A DNA stretch of 64,000 nucleotides from Nitrosomonas sp. (GCF_019752095.1 NZ_JAIEMO010000009.1:1-64000), one strand, 5' to 3'. Shown: positions 18,700 to 28,671, numbered from the stretch's first letter. Notes: a model not told the origin generated them from the sequence alone. Translations and numbers: made by a program.

Positions 18700-19059
18700 T
18701 TATTTGATTTGATTGGTCAATCGAGCTTCCAAAGCGTTTGCCAGTGCTTTTTTGGTCAGAGTATCCATTTCGATATTAGCATCTCTTAACGCGGCATCGA
18801 GTATTAGCTGGATTGGTGTTAGGCGTACTGGCTGAAGTTGAATTACGGACGGGTGAAGTACCACCACTTCGCTCAATAGCGGTATTGTACCTGCATCCAT
18901 GGAGGCTGTTTTGTCGGCATGCTGCGCGCTTGCAGAGAGTGTGACGTTACTTATTGCAGGAGTGATTTTACCTTGACTCTGATATTTGTTGAGTAAGCTA
19001 CGAAATTTCTCCAGTATTGCGGCATCATCAAAATCGATTTCAGGTTTATTCTCATCCAT
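18700..19059 (-). CDS. Hypothetical protein between holC and valS
   Basis: 119 residues, not assigned to a family with confidence. The N-terminus is acidic (ENKPEIDFDDAAILEKF), the middle is low-complexity, and the last 40 residues are amphipathic helix. No signal peptide or membrane segment. It lies 17 bases downstream of holC on the same strand and is probably co-transcribed in a pepA-holC-valS operon. Small poorly conserved proteins at this position occur in other betaproteobacteria. Function unknown. Confidence 0.6.
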   Translation of the reverse strand: MDENKPEIDFDDAAILEKFRSLLNKYQSQGKITPAISNVTLSASAQHADKTASMDAGTIPLLSEVVVLHPSVIQLQPVRLTPIQLILDAALRDANIEMDTLTKKALANALEARLTNQIK

Positions 19060-19076
19060 GATAGAAAAAGTGGCTG

Positions 19077-19517
19077 TTAGTGTGGATCAAGCTGATCATT
19101 TAGATGGTAATGTTGTATCTCATAACCGGCATTTTTATAAAAACGGAAGCGTTCGCGTGCTGCCAGTTTATCCTCATGAGAAGTGCCTGCAATCTCGATT
19201 AATCGCTTAAACTGATCCAATAAATTTGGAGGTTGATCATGCAGATTAATCAACACATCAAACGGAGAGCTTGCTTGAATTTGATTACTTAAAATCACCG
19301 GTGTTACGCCTACCAGCTGATCATCGTCCAGGATATTGCAATGCGGAATAAAGCTGGTAGGTGAAAACTTCCATAGTAATTCATCTAACTGATCTAGCAA
19401 TGTTGATTCGGGCGTGTAAATCAATACTTTCATATTTTTCTGTACTGCTTTGGCGCAAAGCCGACACGTTGTTTGTAACTTATCGCTTGATCCCGAGTAG
19501 AAGATAATATGTGTCAT
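19077..19517 (-). CDS. holC: DNA polymerase III chi subunit
   Basis: 146 residues, the usual size. Chi binds SSB and links it to the clamp loader through psi during replication. The N-terminal strand MTHIIFYSGSSDKLQTTCRLCAKAV and the middle DDDQLVGVTPVIL and DVLINLHDQPPNLLDQF are typical. The position between pepA and valS is the classic holC location. The gene starts 35 bases after pepA ends. Confidence 0.9.
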   Translation of the reverse strand: MTHIIFYSGSSDKLQTTCRLCAKAVQKNMKVLIYTPESTLLDQLDELLWKFSPTSFIPHCNILDDDQLVGVTPVILSNQIQASSPFDVLINLHDQPPNLLDQFKRLIEIAGTSHEDKLAARERFRFYKNAGYEIQHYHLNDQLDPH

Positions 19518-19551
19518 AAAATCAATGTATTGAATTTAGACTGATAGAACT

Positions 19552-21048
19552 CTAGCTAGAACCCTTGGATTGTGCAATCAAGAATTGTGTTAATAACGGC
19601 ACTGGTCGACCGCTTGCTCCTTTATCTTTACCTGATTTCCAGGCTGTTCCTGCAATATCCAGATGCGCCCAGCGGTATTTCTTGGTAAATCGGGATAGGA
19701 AGCAAGCAGCCGTGATGGTTCCTGCAGTTCTTCCTCCGATATTCGCGATATCTGCAAAATTGCTTTTCAGTAAATCCTGATATTCATCCCATAAAGGCAG
19801 TTGCCAGGCACGATCAGCTGCTTGTTCTCCGGCATCTAACAAATCTTGCGCAAGCTTGTCATCATTACTCATCAGGCCAGTGGTGAGATTGCCTAATGCA
19901 ATTACGCAAGCGCCTGTCAAGGTGGCGATATCAATTACTATTTTGGGGTTGTAGCGTTCGGCGTAGGTTAATGCATCGCATAAAATCAGGCGTCCCTCCG
20001 CGTCGGTATTCAAAATTTCAATGGTCTGGCCGGACATACTGGTTACTACGTCCCCAGGCTTTGTCGCGTTACCGCTGGGCATATTCTCGGTTGCTGGAAT
20101 GATCACAACCAGGTTGATCGGTAATTTCATTTCGACAACTGCAAGCATCGTTCCTAACACGCTACCGGCTCCGCTCATGTCGAATTTCATTTCATCCATT
20201 TCAGCGGCAGGCTTGAGCGAGATGCCACCAGTGTCAAAAGTCACTCCTTTGCCAACTAAAACAATGGGGTGTTCTTTTTTACCCAATCCATAGTATTCCA
20301 GCACAATTAGCTTTGCTGGTTGTTCGCTGCCGCGGGCAACAGAGAGAAGAGATCCCATACCTAATTTTTCCATATCTTTTTCATCTAATATGGATGCCTT
20401 GAGTTTATACGTTTTGGCAAGATTTTTAGCTTGCGTGGCAAGATAAGTAGGGGTGCAGATATTCGGAGCAAGATTGCCTAAATCTTTTGTAAGGTTCATC
20501 CCATGAGCAATAGCTAAACTTTGCTGCATGGTATGTTCACACGCAATGAGTTCTGCTTGAGTATCGATGCAAAATAATATCTTGCGTAATTTGCTCTGAT
20601 TGTTCTCAGGCTTACTTTTTAGCTGATCAAATCGGTAAATGCTACTGATTGTGGCAATGACAGTTTGGGAGATTTTCCAATCATTTTTGCGCACTTTAAT
20701 AGGAAAATCAGATAAAAACAGCATGACATCAGCCACTGCTGTTTTGTGCAAGGCATTTAACGTTGAATTGATCACCGCTAAGAAAGTTTTTTCATTAAAT
20801 TCCTGTTCTTTCCCTAACCCAATTAATAAAATTCTTTTAAACTGCGTACCCGGAACATTATGAAGTAACAGGGAAGTATTCACTTTTCCGTCGATATCGC
20901 CCGACGCGAGTATGTTTTTAATATGCCCTTGTGTGGCTATGTCCAATATTTTTGCCGATTCAGTCATTTTTCTTGATTCGAAAATTCCAACCACAGCACA
21001 AGCGCCTCGTTGTTTCTCCGGGGTTCCAACTTTAATTCCAAAATCCAC
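19552..21048 (-). CDS. pepA: Leucyl aminopeptidase (family M17)
   Basis: 498 residues when started at the GTG at 21048, which follows AAAGGAG by seven bases; the longer in-frame version from 21084 would include that binding site. It is a hexameric two-zinc aminopeptidase that removes N-terminal residues. GKGVTFDTGGISLKP carries the metal-binding Lys and Asp, and NTDAEGRLILCDAL is the M17 signature. Residues 1-160 are the less conserved N-terminal domain, which in E. coli PepA also binds DNA. First gene of the pepA-holC-valS group. Confidence 0.95.
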   Translation of the reverse strand: MDFGIKVGTPEKQRGACAVVGIFESRKMTESAKILDIATQGHIKNILASGDIDGKVNTSLLLHNVPGTQFKRILLIGLGKEQEFNEKTFLAVINSTLNALHKTAVADVMLFLSDFPIKVRKNDWKISQTVIATISSIYRFDQLKSKPENNQSKLRKILFCIDTQAELIACEHTMQQSLAIAHGMNLTKDLGNLAPNICTPTYLATQAKNLAKTYKLKASILDEKDMEKLGMGSLLSVARGSEQPAKLIVLEYYGLGKKEHPIVLVGKGVTFDTGGISLKPAAEMDEMKFDMSGAGSVLGTMLAVVEMKLPINLVVIIPATENMPSGNATKPGDVVTSMSGQTIEILNTDAEGRLILCDALTYAERYNPKIVIDIATLTGACVIALGNLTTGLMSNDDKLAQDLLDAGEQAADRAWQLPLWDEYQDLLKSNFADIANIGGRTAGTITAACFLSRFTKKYRWAHLDIAGTAWKSGKDKGASGRPVPLLTQFLIAQSKGSS

Positions 21049-21084
21049 GTTTGACTCCTTTAGCAAGAATGTTCTTCCGAACAA

Positions 21085-21363
21085 TTGATTAGATTAGTTT
21101 AGTATTTATCCAGTTGATTGTCTTATAACTGCTTTGTTCCAAATAATCAAAACAATTTCTACGATAATGTAATCACATACAATTTGATTAAAAATGAGCC
21201 TCTGTTTAGAGCCGAAAAGGTATGGTGCATACTTTCAGAGGTTATAGTAGATAAGATAATTCTCTAGTAATAAAACAAAATGCTGAGTTATGTATTATAA
21301 TAGAAGTATAATCAGTATGTTACTCAATAGTATATAAGTATTGTATAACAATAAGGGCGATAA
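21085..21363. other. Divergent intergenic region, no gene seen
   Basis: About 280 AT-rich bases between the pepA start and the HDOD-GGDEF gene. Promoters for both must be here, but none stands out by eye. No repeat or RNA structure is obvious. Confidence 0.4.
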
Positions 21364-22827
21364 GTGATTGATGATGTATTGAAAAGAAAATTAAATTTTT
21401 GTGCAACGTTGCCGAGCTTGCCTGCGGTTGCTGTCAAAATAATTGAACTGGCGAATGACCCTGATGCCGATATCGGAGCGGTTTGTCAATATATTTCAAT
21501 GGATCCGGTACTTTCTGCAAAATTACTTCGTACTGCTAACACGCCATTGTATAAATCCCGTCGGATTGCAACAAATATTCGGCAAGCTGTCAGTATACTT
21601 GGTACGCATACCGTACTTGTTATTGCCCTATCTTTTTCCTTATCGAATTCTCTAATAAAAAGTCCTTTGTCGAGCCAGGGCTCCGCTTTTGATAGCAATA
21701 TCTTCTGGCGTAGGTCGATAGCTACAGCGCTAGCTAGTCGTGCGTTTGGGGAAAAGCTCGAATTGAATTTTCTGGATGATTTATTTCTAGCAGGCTTAAT
21801 TCAGGAAATTGGCATCCTTGCATTTTGGGTTATTATGCCAGAAGAATATGGGCAGGTTTTTGCATCGACTACTGATCATGATACGTTGCTTAAAAACGAG
21901 CGTGAGGCATTTGGGGCTGGACATGATGAATTAGGGTATGCTTTACTCAAAAAATGGCATCTCCCTGATTACATAGCTTTATCCTGCATTAATAGCCATA
22001 GCCAGCCGGAACCGAAAAACTTAGGCCCAACCTTGCAGGCATGTTTGGCAGTTTCTCGCTATATGGCGGATTATTTTTTGTACCCTCATGATGCTGATAA
22101 AATAGCCGCCTTAAATCAAGCGGCACAAAACTGGCTTGGATTTGATACAAATGTACTCATTGATGTTGTTAAAATTATGGAAGTCGGGTTGAGTGCTGTT
22201 GAGGATTTGTTTGAAATGACGTTGCATGATTCGTCAGAAGTCAATGGAATTCTGGCTGAAGCTAAAGAATTGTTGATGATTCACAGTCTATCCAGAATCA
22301 GGGACTTGGAGGATAAGTCGCAGCGTGATGGATTGACCGGCGCTTATAATCGTACGTATTTTGACGATACATTACGGCGAGAATTTAATCTGGCAACACA
22401 ATATAATTTGCCTTTGACGGTTGCAATCATTGATCTTGATCATTTTAAACATGTCAATGATACTTATGGCCATGTTGCGGGGGATTCTCTTTTGGCCGCT
22501 GTAGTAAAAACTGTTTTTGACCAAATCCGCCAAGATGATACCTTGAGTCGTTATGGTGGTGAAGAATTTGCTTTGATTCTTCCGGGAACTCCGCTTTCTG
22601 CTGCAAGGAACTTAATCGCCCGCCTAAAAGATTCGATTGCCGCAATTTCGTACAAATTTGATAGCAGCAGCATCATTCAGATTACTGCCTCCATAGGGGT
22701 TGTTTCATATCATGAAAATGCTGCACATTTTCATGATGCAAAAGACTTAATAAAGGCTGCGGATTCAGCGCTCTATGCGGCTAAACATGCGGGTCGAAAT
22801 CAAATTATAGAATGGAGTCCTGGCTAG
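21364..22827 (+). CDS. HDOD-GGDEF signalling protein (diguanylate cyclase)
   Basis: 487 residues from a GTG start. Residues ~15-210 are an HDOD domain (LPSLPAVAVKIIELANDPDADIG opening), a catalytically silent HD-like helical domain used for sensing or protein contact. Residues ~325-485 are a GGDEF domain: DGLTGAYNRTYF, DLDHFKHVNDTYGH, and an intact active site RYGGEEF. An inhibitory I-site RQDD lies five residues before it. It should make c-di-GMP from two GTP with product feedback. There is no membrane segment, so it acts in the cytoplasm. Only 18 bases separate it from serB. Confidence 0.92.
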   Translation: MIDDVLKRKLNFCATLPSLPAVAVKIIELANDPDADIGAVCQYISMDPVLSAKLLRTANTPLYKSRRIATNIRQAVSILGTHTVLVIALSFSLSNSLIKSPLSSQGSAFDSNIFWRRSIATALASRAFGEKLELNFLDDLFLAGLIQEIGILAFWVIMPEEYGQVFASTTDHDTLLKNEREAFGAGHDELGYALLKKWHLPDYIALSCINSHSQPEPKNLGPTLQACLAVSRYMADYFLYPHDADKIAALNQAAQNWLGFDTNVLIDVVKIMEVGLSAVEDLFEMTLHDSSEVNGILAEAKELLMIHSLSRIRDLEDKSQRDGLTGAYNRTYFDDTLRREFNLATQYNLPLTVAIIDLDHFKHVNDTYGHVAGDSLLAAVVKTVFDQIRQDDTLSRYGGEEFALILPGTPLSAARNLIARLKDSIAAISYKFDSSSIIQITASIGVVSYHENAAHFHDAKDLIKAADSALYAAKHAGRNQIIEWSPG

Positions 22828-22845
22828 ACTGGGGCTGTGCTACTT

Positions 22846-23676
22846 ATGAATCTAATTATCCAAGGGCTGGACGTAAATAACAGCGATTTACGGTCTGTTG
22901 CAAAATTATCTCATGCAGATGGAATTGAGCGGATTACCGGTCAAGCATTCCGTTTGACAAATGCGATGCAGTCCAATGATATTCAAGAGTATTGTTCGCA
23001 CTCGGAATTGGATTGTGCGTTTATAACCCCTGAGCAAAAGCTTTCCGACATTAAATTAATTGTAATGGACATGGATTCCACGTTGCTGGCAATTGAATCC
23101 ATAGACGAAATTGCGGATATGCAAAATATCAAACCTCAAGTTTCAGCCATAACACAGCAAACGATGAAAGGCGAAATAAGCTTTGAGGAAAGCCTGACAC
23201 GTCGAACTTGGCTATTGCGAGGTGTGCATCAAGATGCTTTGCAAAAAGTCTATGATGAACGTGTCAGACTTAGTTCCGGTGCCGAGAAAATGTTACAGCA
23301 GGCTAAACGATTTGGCATAAAGACAATGGTGCTTTCTGGAGGCTTCACATTTTTTACCGAACGGATTAAAGAAAAACTGGGGCTTGATTTTGCGGCTGCC
23401 AATGTACTGGAGATTGAAAATAATAAATTGACCGGAAAAGTGGTGGGAGAAATTATTGGTAGACAAGGAAAGGCGCAAGTATTAAAGCAGGTGCGTGATG
23501 CACTTGGATTGAGGCGCGAACAAATCATTGCGATTGGAGATGGTGCAAATGATCTGGACATGATGTCCGAGTCTGGATTTAGTATTGCTTATCATGCCAA
23601 ACCCATTGTAAAACAGCATGCGACGTATTCGATTAATTATGTGGGTTTGGATGGTGTTATCAATTTATTCACCTGA
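22846..23676 (+). CDS. serB: Phosphoserine phosphatase
   Basis: 276 residues from the ATG at 22846; a GTG three codons earlier is also in frame. Last step of serine biosynthesis: phosphoserine to serine. The HAD core is intact: VMDMDSTLL (nucleophile Asp) at ~70, VLSGGFT (motif 2), the Lys in GRQGKAQVL, and IGDGANDLDMM (metal-binding Asp pair). The N-terminal ~65 residues are the short ACT-like part of bacterial SerB. Same strand and close to the HDOD-GGDEF gene, and convergent with the malic enzyme gene 30 bases away. Confidence 0.95.
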   Translation: MNLIIQGLDVNNSDLRSVAKLSHADGIERITGQAFRLTNAMQSNDIQEYCSHSELDCAFITPEQKLSDIKLIVMDMDSTLLAIESIDEIADMQNIKPQVSAITQQTMKGEISFEESLTRRTWLLRGVHQDALQKVYDERVRLSSGAEKMLQQAKRFGIKTMVLSGGFTFFTERIKEKLGLDFAAANVLEIENNKLTGKVVGEIIGRQGKAQVLKQVRDALGLRREQIIAIGDGANDLDMMSESGFSIAYHAKPIVKQHATYSINYVGLDGVINLFT

Positions 23677-23706
23677 ATCGACAGGTTTTTTAATGCGGTG
23701 CGTTAT

Positions 23707-25317
23707 CTAATAATTCGGTTCATACATCAATGACCTTATGTAGCCACTAAGATCCTCTGGAAAACTCAAAGTGGTTAGTTTTTCTTGGATTGCTACTTGG
23801 CAGACAATGACCGCGATGGCGTGAGATGCTTCACGTACTCGGGTCAGAGAGGGATAAACTGCGCCACTGAGGATTTCTTGTTCTGAAACAATGCTTGCCA
23901 GTACCTCTGCGGCTGCCAGAAACATACTTTGTGTTACAAGTCGCGCGGCACTGGCATAAATACCAAGGCCTATGCCTGGAAAGATATAAGCATTATTACC
24001 TTGCGCAGGCTTAAATAACTGACCCTTGAAAGTTACGGTGTCAAATGGGCTACCGCTAGCAAAAATAACTTGTCCATTACTCCAATGATAGGCTTGCTCA
24101 GCCGTACATTCCGTATGCGAGGTTGGATTAGATAAGGCTATAATGACAGGACGTTCATTGGCTGTAGACATTTCACGCACAACGGCCTCAGTAAATGTTC
24201 CAGCTACCCCGGTAGCGCCAATCAGCACGTCCGGCTTGATTGCACTGATGGCATCAACAAAACTGCAAGCAGCATGATTGTGTGCAAAGGGTTGGATGCG
24301 TGGCTTAATATTTTTGTTGTGCGAGGTAACAAGCCCTTTTCTGTCGATAAACCAAAGTCTTTTCTGTGCTTGCGATTGACTTAATCCAGCGGCAAGAAAT
24401 GCATTTACCACCAGTTCCGCAGTTCCGCTTGCTGCAGACCCCGTACCCAAGAACATAATATTCAGGTCGGTGAATTTTTTCTTGGTAATACGGCATGAGG
24501 TATAGATGCCCGCTAGGGTAACTGCGGCGGTTCCCTGTATATCGTCGTTAAAACAACGTACTTCCGGAGCATAGCGATCTAAAAATTCAAATGCATGAGG
24601 CGACGAGAAATCTTCAAACTGTATCAATGCATTCGGGTAACGCGATTGCACTGCTTTGACAAATTCATCCACTAATGAACGGTAGGAATCATCGTTCATA
24701 CGTGGGTAGGGATAACCTAGATAAAATGGATCTTCGCGCAAGGGTATATTGTTGGTGCCTACATCGAGCATGACTGGCATACATTGCGCTGGATGGATTC
24801 CGGCACATGCAACATACAGGGCGACTTTGCCGATGGAGATGCCCATGCCATTGGCGCCTAAATCTCCCAAGCCTAGAATCCGTTCCCCATCGGTCACAAC
24901 AATGACTCGAATATCTTCTTCAGGCCAGTTTTTTAGGATGGTAGCAATTTTGCCATGGTCTTCAGGGGAAATATAAAATCCTTGGGCACTCCTGAAAATA
25001 TGCGCAAATTCTTTGCAAGCTTCACCAACGGTCGGGGTATAGACTAATGGCATAATTTCTTCGATATGATTAATCATGGTGCGATAATAAAGCCGTTGAT
25101 TGCGCTCCAGTAAGGCATTCAAAAATATATATTTTTCTATGGCGCTATTTTTGTGGCGCAGGCTGCCGAGAACGCGTTCGATTTGCTTGTCTATGCTTGC
25201 AACATTGTAAGGGAGTAATCCTCGCAGGCCGTATAGTTCACGTTCTGCATGTGTGAATCCAGTTGACTTGGTATGAGCTGGATTTGTAAGTAGTGTTCTT
25301 CCGCGTAAGTTTTTCAT
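23707..25317 (-). CDS. maeA: NAD-type malic enzyme
   Basis: 536 residues, the long (SfcA/eukaryote-like) form without a phosphotransacetylase domain. Oxidative decarboxylation of malate to pyruvate. YTPTVGEACKEF and GLGDLGANGMGISIGK are in the substrate/cofactor half. EDFSSPHAFEFLDRY and CFNDDIQGTAAVTLAG carry the metal-binding acids, and FLGTGSAASGTAELV is the dinucleotide fold. LSNPTSHTECTAEQAY is the usual malic-enzyme segment. Cofactor choice (NAD or NADP) cannot be settled by reading. Single gene, convergent with serB. Confidence 0.93.
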   Translation of the reverse strand: MKNLRGRTLLTNPAHTKSTGFTHAERELYGLRGLLPYNVASIDKQIERVLGSLRHKNSAIEKYIFLNALLERNQRLYYRTMINHIEEIMPLVYTPTVGEACKEFAHIFRSAQGFYISPEDHGKIATILKNWPEEDIRVIVVTDGERILGLGDLGANGMGISIGKVALYVACAGIHPAQCMPVMLDVGTNNIPLREDPFYLGYPYPRMNDDSYRSLVDEFVKAVQSRYPNALIQFEDFSSPHAFEFLDRYAPEVRCFNDDIQGTAAVTLAGIYTSCRITKKKFTDLNIMFLGTGSAASGTAELVVNAFLAAGLSQSQAQKRLWFIDRKGLVTSHNKNIKPRIQPFAHNHAACSFVDAISAIKPDVLIGATGVAGTFTEAVVREMSTANERPVIIALSNPTSHTECTAEQAYHWSNGQVIFASGSPFDTVTFKGQLFKPAQGNNAYIFPGIGLGIYASAARLVTQSMFLAAAEVLASIVSEQEILSGAVYPSLTRVREASHAIAVIVCQVAIQEKLTTLSFPEDLSGYIRSLMYEPNY

Positions 25318-25709
25318 AGTAATTGGGATTTCTTAGAAGGATAGATGATCATACTACTGTCTTGCTATTCTGGATAATTCTGAGTGATTCCAAGTTGGAC
25401 AATCCAGGCAACGAAAGATAGACTTATTCGTTCCAGTAAAAAATATTTAAGAATTTTATTTTCAGTAATTTGGTAAATTTTTTCAGGATAAATTTAGTCG
25501 GATTTGAGTAATCGCAACAAGCTTGGTGAAATTGTGACAACGTATTTTGATGTTTTTCTTTGTATCGCAAGGTAATGCAAAGAAAATTCACACTGTAGTA
25601 TGCATTAATTTTCCATGACAATAGATTCGATTCAAGTTTGAAAATCCTGTTGTAAAACTATCCTTAGTTAACTTTAATCAATAACCATAATGAGGTAATC
25701 AATAGAATT
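25318..25709. other. Intergenic region upstream of the haemoglobin gene
   Basis: About 390 AT-rich bases between the divergent malic enzyme and truncated haemoglobin genes. A short minus-strand frame at 25424-25621 has no family signature or ribosome site and is not accepted. No clear FNR- or NsrR-type palindrome was found by eye. Confidence 0.4.
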
Positions 25710-26135
25710 ATGAATCAAACACATTTTCCCATGCCTAATCCCAGCTTATATACTGAAGAAGATGTAGCACAATTGGTGCATATTTTTTATGCGAAAGCCA
25801 GAAAAGATCCCGCGTTAGGTCCTATTTTTGAGGCGCATGTGATCGACTGGGAAGCGCATTTTGTACAAATGACTAATTTCTGGTCAGCGCAATTACGCGG
25901 TACTAGCAGATTTCGTGGGGCGCCGATGCCTAAGCATATTGCACTGCCGGAACTTACTGCCGAATTATTTGAACGATGGCTTCAAATTTTTCGGCAAACG
26001 ACTGAGGAGCTGGGCAATCCGAATTTACAGCAGCAAGCCAACGCAATCGCATCTTTTATCGCAGGTCGATTGTGGCAGGGCTATCAAATCAGCAATCATC
26101 CGGATAAACAACCCGTAGCGCTTCGTACGATGTAA
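25710..26135 (+). CDS. Group III truncated haemoglobin
   Basis: 141 residues with the short 2-on-2 globin layout: FYAKARKDPALGPIFEAHV (helix B/C area), then NFWSAQLRGTSRFRGAPMPKH with the presumed proximal-side histidine, and LPELTAELFERWLQIF. This pattern matches group III truncated globins, which bind O2 and NO and protect against nitrosative stress in the cytoplasm. That would suit an organism that produces NO, but the physiological link is inferred. It ends 24 bases before a diguanylate cyclase and the two are probably one operon. Confidence 0.85.
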   Translation: MNQTHFPMPNPSLYTEEDVAQLVHIFYAKARKDPALGPIFEAHVIDWEAHFVQMTNFWSAQLRGTSRFRGAPMPKHIALPELTAELFERWLQIFRQTTEELGNPNLQQQANAIASFIAGRLWQGYQISNHPDKQPVALRTM

Positions 26136-26159
26136 CTTATGATCTGATCAAGGTTGAAC

Positions 26160-27836
26160 TTGAATATTAGTAGCAAAATTATTGTTTTCTCTATTCTAGC
26201 CACACTGATTCCTGCTGTGGGGCTGGGTATATTGTCGTTTCAGCAAAATGAAACTATGATCAGCGAGAATGTTACGCGTGAATTGCGTGCGCTGGCTAAT
26301 TATGCTGGCCGGGAGTCGGATTTATGGATTAAAGAGCAAATTTTAATTGCGCGCGATCTTTCGACATCTATTTCAACATCTAAGATTCTTATAGAGGAAC
26401 TGTCTTTAGAAAATCAATCTCAGGAAAATATATCTGTAGCACATCAAGGAGCTTTGGAACTTTACTTAAAATCAGTGCATAGCCGATTAGAGGATGTATT
26501 GGAGTTGACGGTAGTTGATGTAGAGGGTGGAATAGTTGCAAGTAATGTAGCAATACCGTTTTCAGTAACATTGTCACAGGACTGGCCAGAAGATGCTTCT
26601 ATTCAGGGAGATGTGGTAATTTCTCCAGAATGGAATGAAAATTATGCAACTGCGATCTTAAGTGTCTCGGTGCCCATATTGTCGATCGATGACTATATCT
26701 TGGGAGCGCTAATTGTGACGTTTGATATGCGCAGCATTCGATCAAGTTTGAAAGATAAAGTTAAATCTCCTCCAGGCGAAGTTCTACTGTTAGATAAAGC
26801 CGGAAATATAATGTTGGCCAGCGATGCCGGGATTCTTAACACAAATGAGTCCAAGTTGTTTGATTCAGGCATGATGAATCGCTTGCAAGAGAAACCGGGA
26901 GAGTACGAGATTTTTCTTGGGCCACAGCAAGAAAAAGTGGTTGGTCTGGCGTATGAGTCGGAGAAACCTTCTGTCACAATAATTGCGCTTAGAAACTATC
27001 AATCTGTCTATTCGGCTTGGGAACAACAACGCGATTTGTTTGCTGGTCTGATCGGCATAATGATTCTTGTAGTAGCAGCTATTGCATTGCGTATGAGTCA
27101 TGCCATTGTGACCCCTTTGCAAAAACTAATTAGTGCGACAGAGAAAATTGTAAAAGGTGATCTTAACGTCAAATTGGTTAATGCACAGCACGATGAAATA
27201 GGGCAGCTTACGCAAAGATTTAATCAGATGACTGATAAGTTGCGGCAGAATCAGGTCGAAATAAACGCTGCAAGTGATGCTATGCAGAAAAAAAATCAAT
27301 TATTGGAAACGTTATCGGTTACCGATAGCCTTACGGGTCTTTATAACCGCAATAAACTAAATATGATCATTAGCGATCAGCTAGCTCGATATGAACGGAA
27401 CAAACGCCCTTTTGCTGCACTGATGATCGATGTTGATTATTTTAAAACTTTAAACGATAACCTTGGACACATAGCTGGTGATGAGGTTATCGCTGCGATA
27501 GCGAAAAAGATTTCACAATCAATTCGCAATGTCGATTTCGCGGCTCGTTATGGGGGTGATGAATTTATTATTATTCTGACTGAAACCTCTGTAAATGAGG
27601 CAGTGAAAACTGCGGAGCGGATACGAGCGCAAGTGGCTAGTGTGCATTGTAGTTCGCTTAATAAAACGCTGAAAGTTACGCTAAGTATTGGGATCATCCA
27701 AAGTGAACCAGAAGATTTATCTTTGACGATGCTGCTATCTCGTGTGGATAGCGCGTTGTACCAAGCAAAGCGTTCTGGACGTAATCAGGTGCACTGCGCA
27801 ACGCCTATACCTAAAGTAAAGCAGCAGCATAGTTAA
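26160..27836 (+). CDS. Membrane diguanylate cyclase with periplasmic sensor, HAMP and GGDEF
   Basis: 558 residues if started at the TTG at 26160, which has AAGG six bases upstream; a TTG at 26154 is too close to it. A membrane helix at ~8-26 and another at ~290-310 (GLIGIMILVVAAIAL) bracket a ~260-residue periplasmic sensor of the Cache type. A HAMP linker follows (TPLQKLISATEKIVKGDLNV). The GGDEF domain has DSLTGLYNRNKL, MIDVDYFKTLND and an intact RYGGDEF with an I-site RNVD five residues before. It should make c-di-GMP in response to an external signal that is unknown. Confidence 0.9.
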   Translation: MNISSKIIVFSILATLIPAVGLGILSFQQNETMISENVTRELRALANYAGRESDLWIKEQILIARDLSTSISTSKILIEELSLENQSQENISVAHQGALELYLKSVHSRLEDVLELTVVDVEGGIVASNVAIPFSVTLSQDWPEDASIQGDVVISPEWNENYATAILSVSVPILSIDDYILGALIVTFDMRSIRSSLKDKVKSPPGEVLLLDKAGNIMLASDAGILNTNESKLFDSGMMNRLQEKPGEYEIFLGPQQEKVVGLAYESEKPSVTIIALRNYQSVYSAWEQQRDLFAGLIGIMILVVAAIALRMSHAIVTPLQKLISATEKIVKGDLNVKLVNAQHDEIGQLTQRFNQMTDKLRQNQVEINAASDAMQKKNQLLETLSVTDSLTGLYNRNKLNMIISDQLARYERNKRPFAALMIDVDYFKTLNDNLGHIAGDEVIAAIAKKISQSIRNVDFAARYGGDEFIIILTETSVNEAVKTAERIRAQVASVHCSSLNKTLKVTLSIGIIQSEPEDLSLTMLLSRVDSALYQAKRSGRNQVHCATPIPKVKQQHS

Positions 27837-27840
27837 TACA

Positions 27841-28671
27841 CTATGGGGCGTTGTTTTTTCTTACTTCAAGTCCTGTATTAGAAACCCATCCTTGATCCTG
27901 GTCAAATTGGACTCGTAGCCATGAACCTAGGCTAGCATTAGCTGACACCTTTGTATCTTTTTTTAGCATGCTGATTATTTTTGCATTGGCGCTTGGAGAC
28001 GTGCGCATATTAACATTCGTTTTTGTGTGCAATTGTATCGGCGTATTAAATTCAAAGAAGGAGTTATTTTCATCGGTTGTTTTCTTGCGATTAGGATGGG
28101 TAATCAAATCAATTAGCTGCTTTGCCTGTGCAACGTAGTTCATGGCTGCAGAAAATTGATCCTGAGTAAAAAGAACTGAGGCTGTTTCAACAAGATGCTG
28201 TGCTTGTACCTCCAGGATTTGGTCGGTTGCCGGAATTTGAGTTTGTTTGAGGCGCTCTAGGATTACTTCAGTTTCTGCTATTGCAGAGGCAGTGCTTGGC
28301 TTAGTAGCTAATCGATGCAGTTTTACTTGGGTTCTGGTCACCTCCTTGTTGACTTCTTGTAGTGTTTGAGCCTGATTATCTTGCTTAATCTGCTGATTTT
28401 TAATTATTTGATCTTTTTCTACAATTATTTTTTCTAAGCGATCAATTTCCTTTTTTAAGCTTTCATCCTGAGATATAACTACCGGTGCTGGTTTGATATC
28501 TGGAATGGGAATCGGTTCTTGGGATGCGCACCCGGTCAAATTTAAGGTTAATAAACATAGGATAACTTGAGTTAATAATGAGCCAAGAAATTTTATATTT
28601 TTTATGTCTAATAATTTTGGATCGCTTAGCATAACATTCTTGGTGACATTTATTAATTGACTCATATCCAT
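27841..28671 (-). CDS. SH3-domain lipoprotein
   Basis: 276 residues. A hydrophobic segment ends in a lipobox LTGC at ~48, predicting an outer-membrane or inner-membrane lipoprotein. The signal peptide is unusually long from the first ATG, so the true start may be the Met at position 14. Residues ~70-125 are charged coiled coil. Residues ~130-190 are a helical domain resembling DUF4398 (EVQAQHLVETASVLFTQDQF). Residues ~215-275 are a bacterial SH3 domain (VNMRTSPSANAKII, WLRVQF, GWVSN), a fold that often binds cell wall. Function not known. Convergent with the diguanylate cyclase, four bases apart. Confidence 0.75.
   Translation of the reverse strand: MDMSQLINVTKNVMLSDPKLLDIKNIKFLGSLLTQVILCLLTLNLTGCASQEPIPIPDIKPAPVVISQDESLKKEIDRLEKIIVEKDQIIKNQQIKQDNQAQTLQEVNKEVTRTQVKLHRLATKPSTASAIAETEVILERLKQTQIPATDQILEVQAQHLVETASVLFTQDQFSAAMNYVAQAKQLIDLITHPNRKKTTDENNSFFEFNTPIQLHTKTNVNMRTSPSANAKIISMLKKDTKVSANASLGSWLRVQFDQDQGWVSNTGLEVRKNNAP

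Noticed and set aside
25424..25621. 65-codon minus-strand frame before the haemoglobin gene
   Set aside because: AT-rich, no signature, no ribosome site; likely chance.
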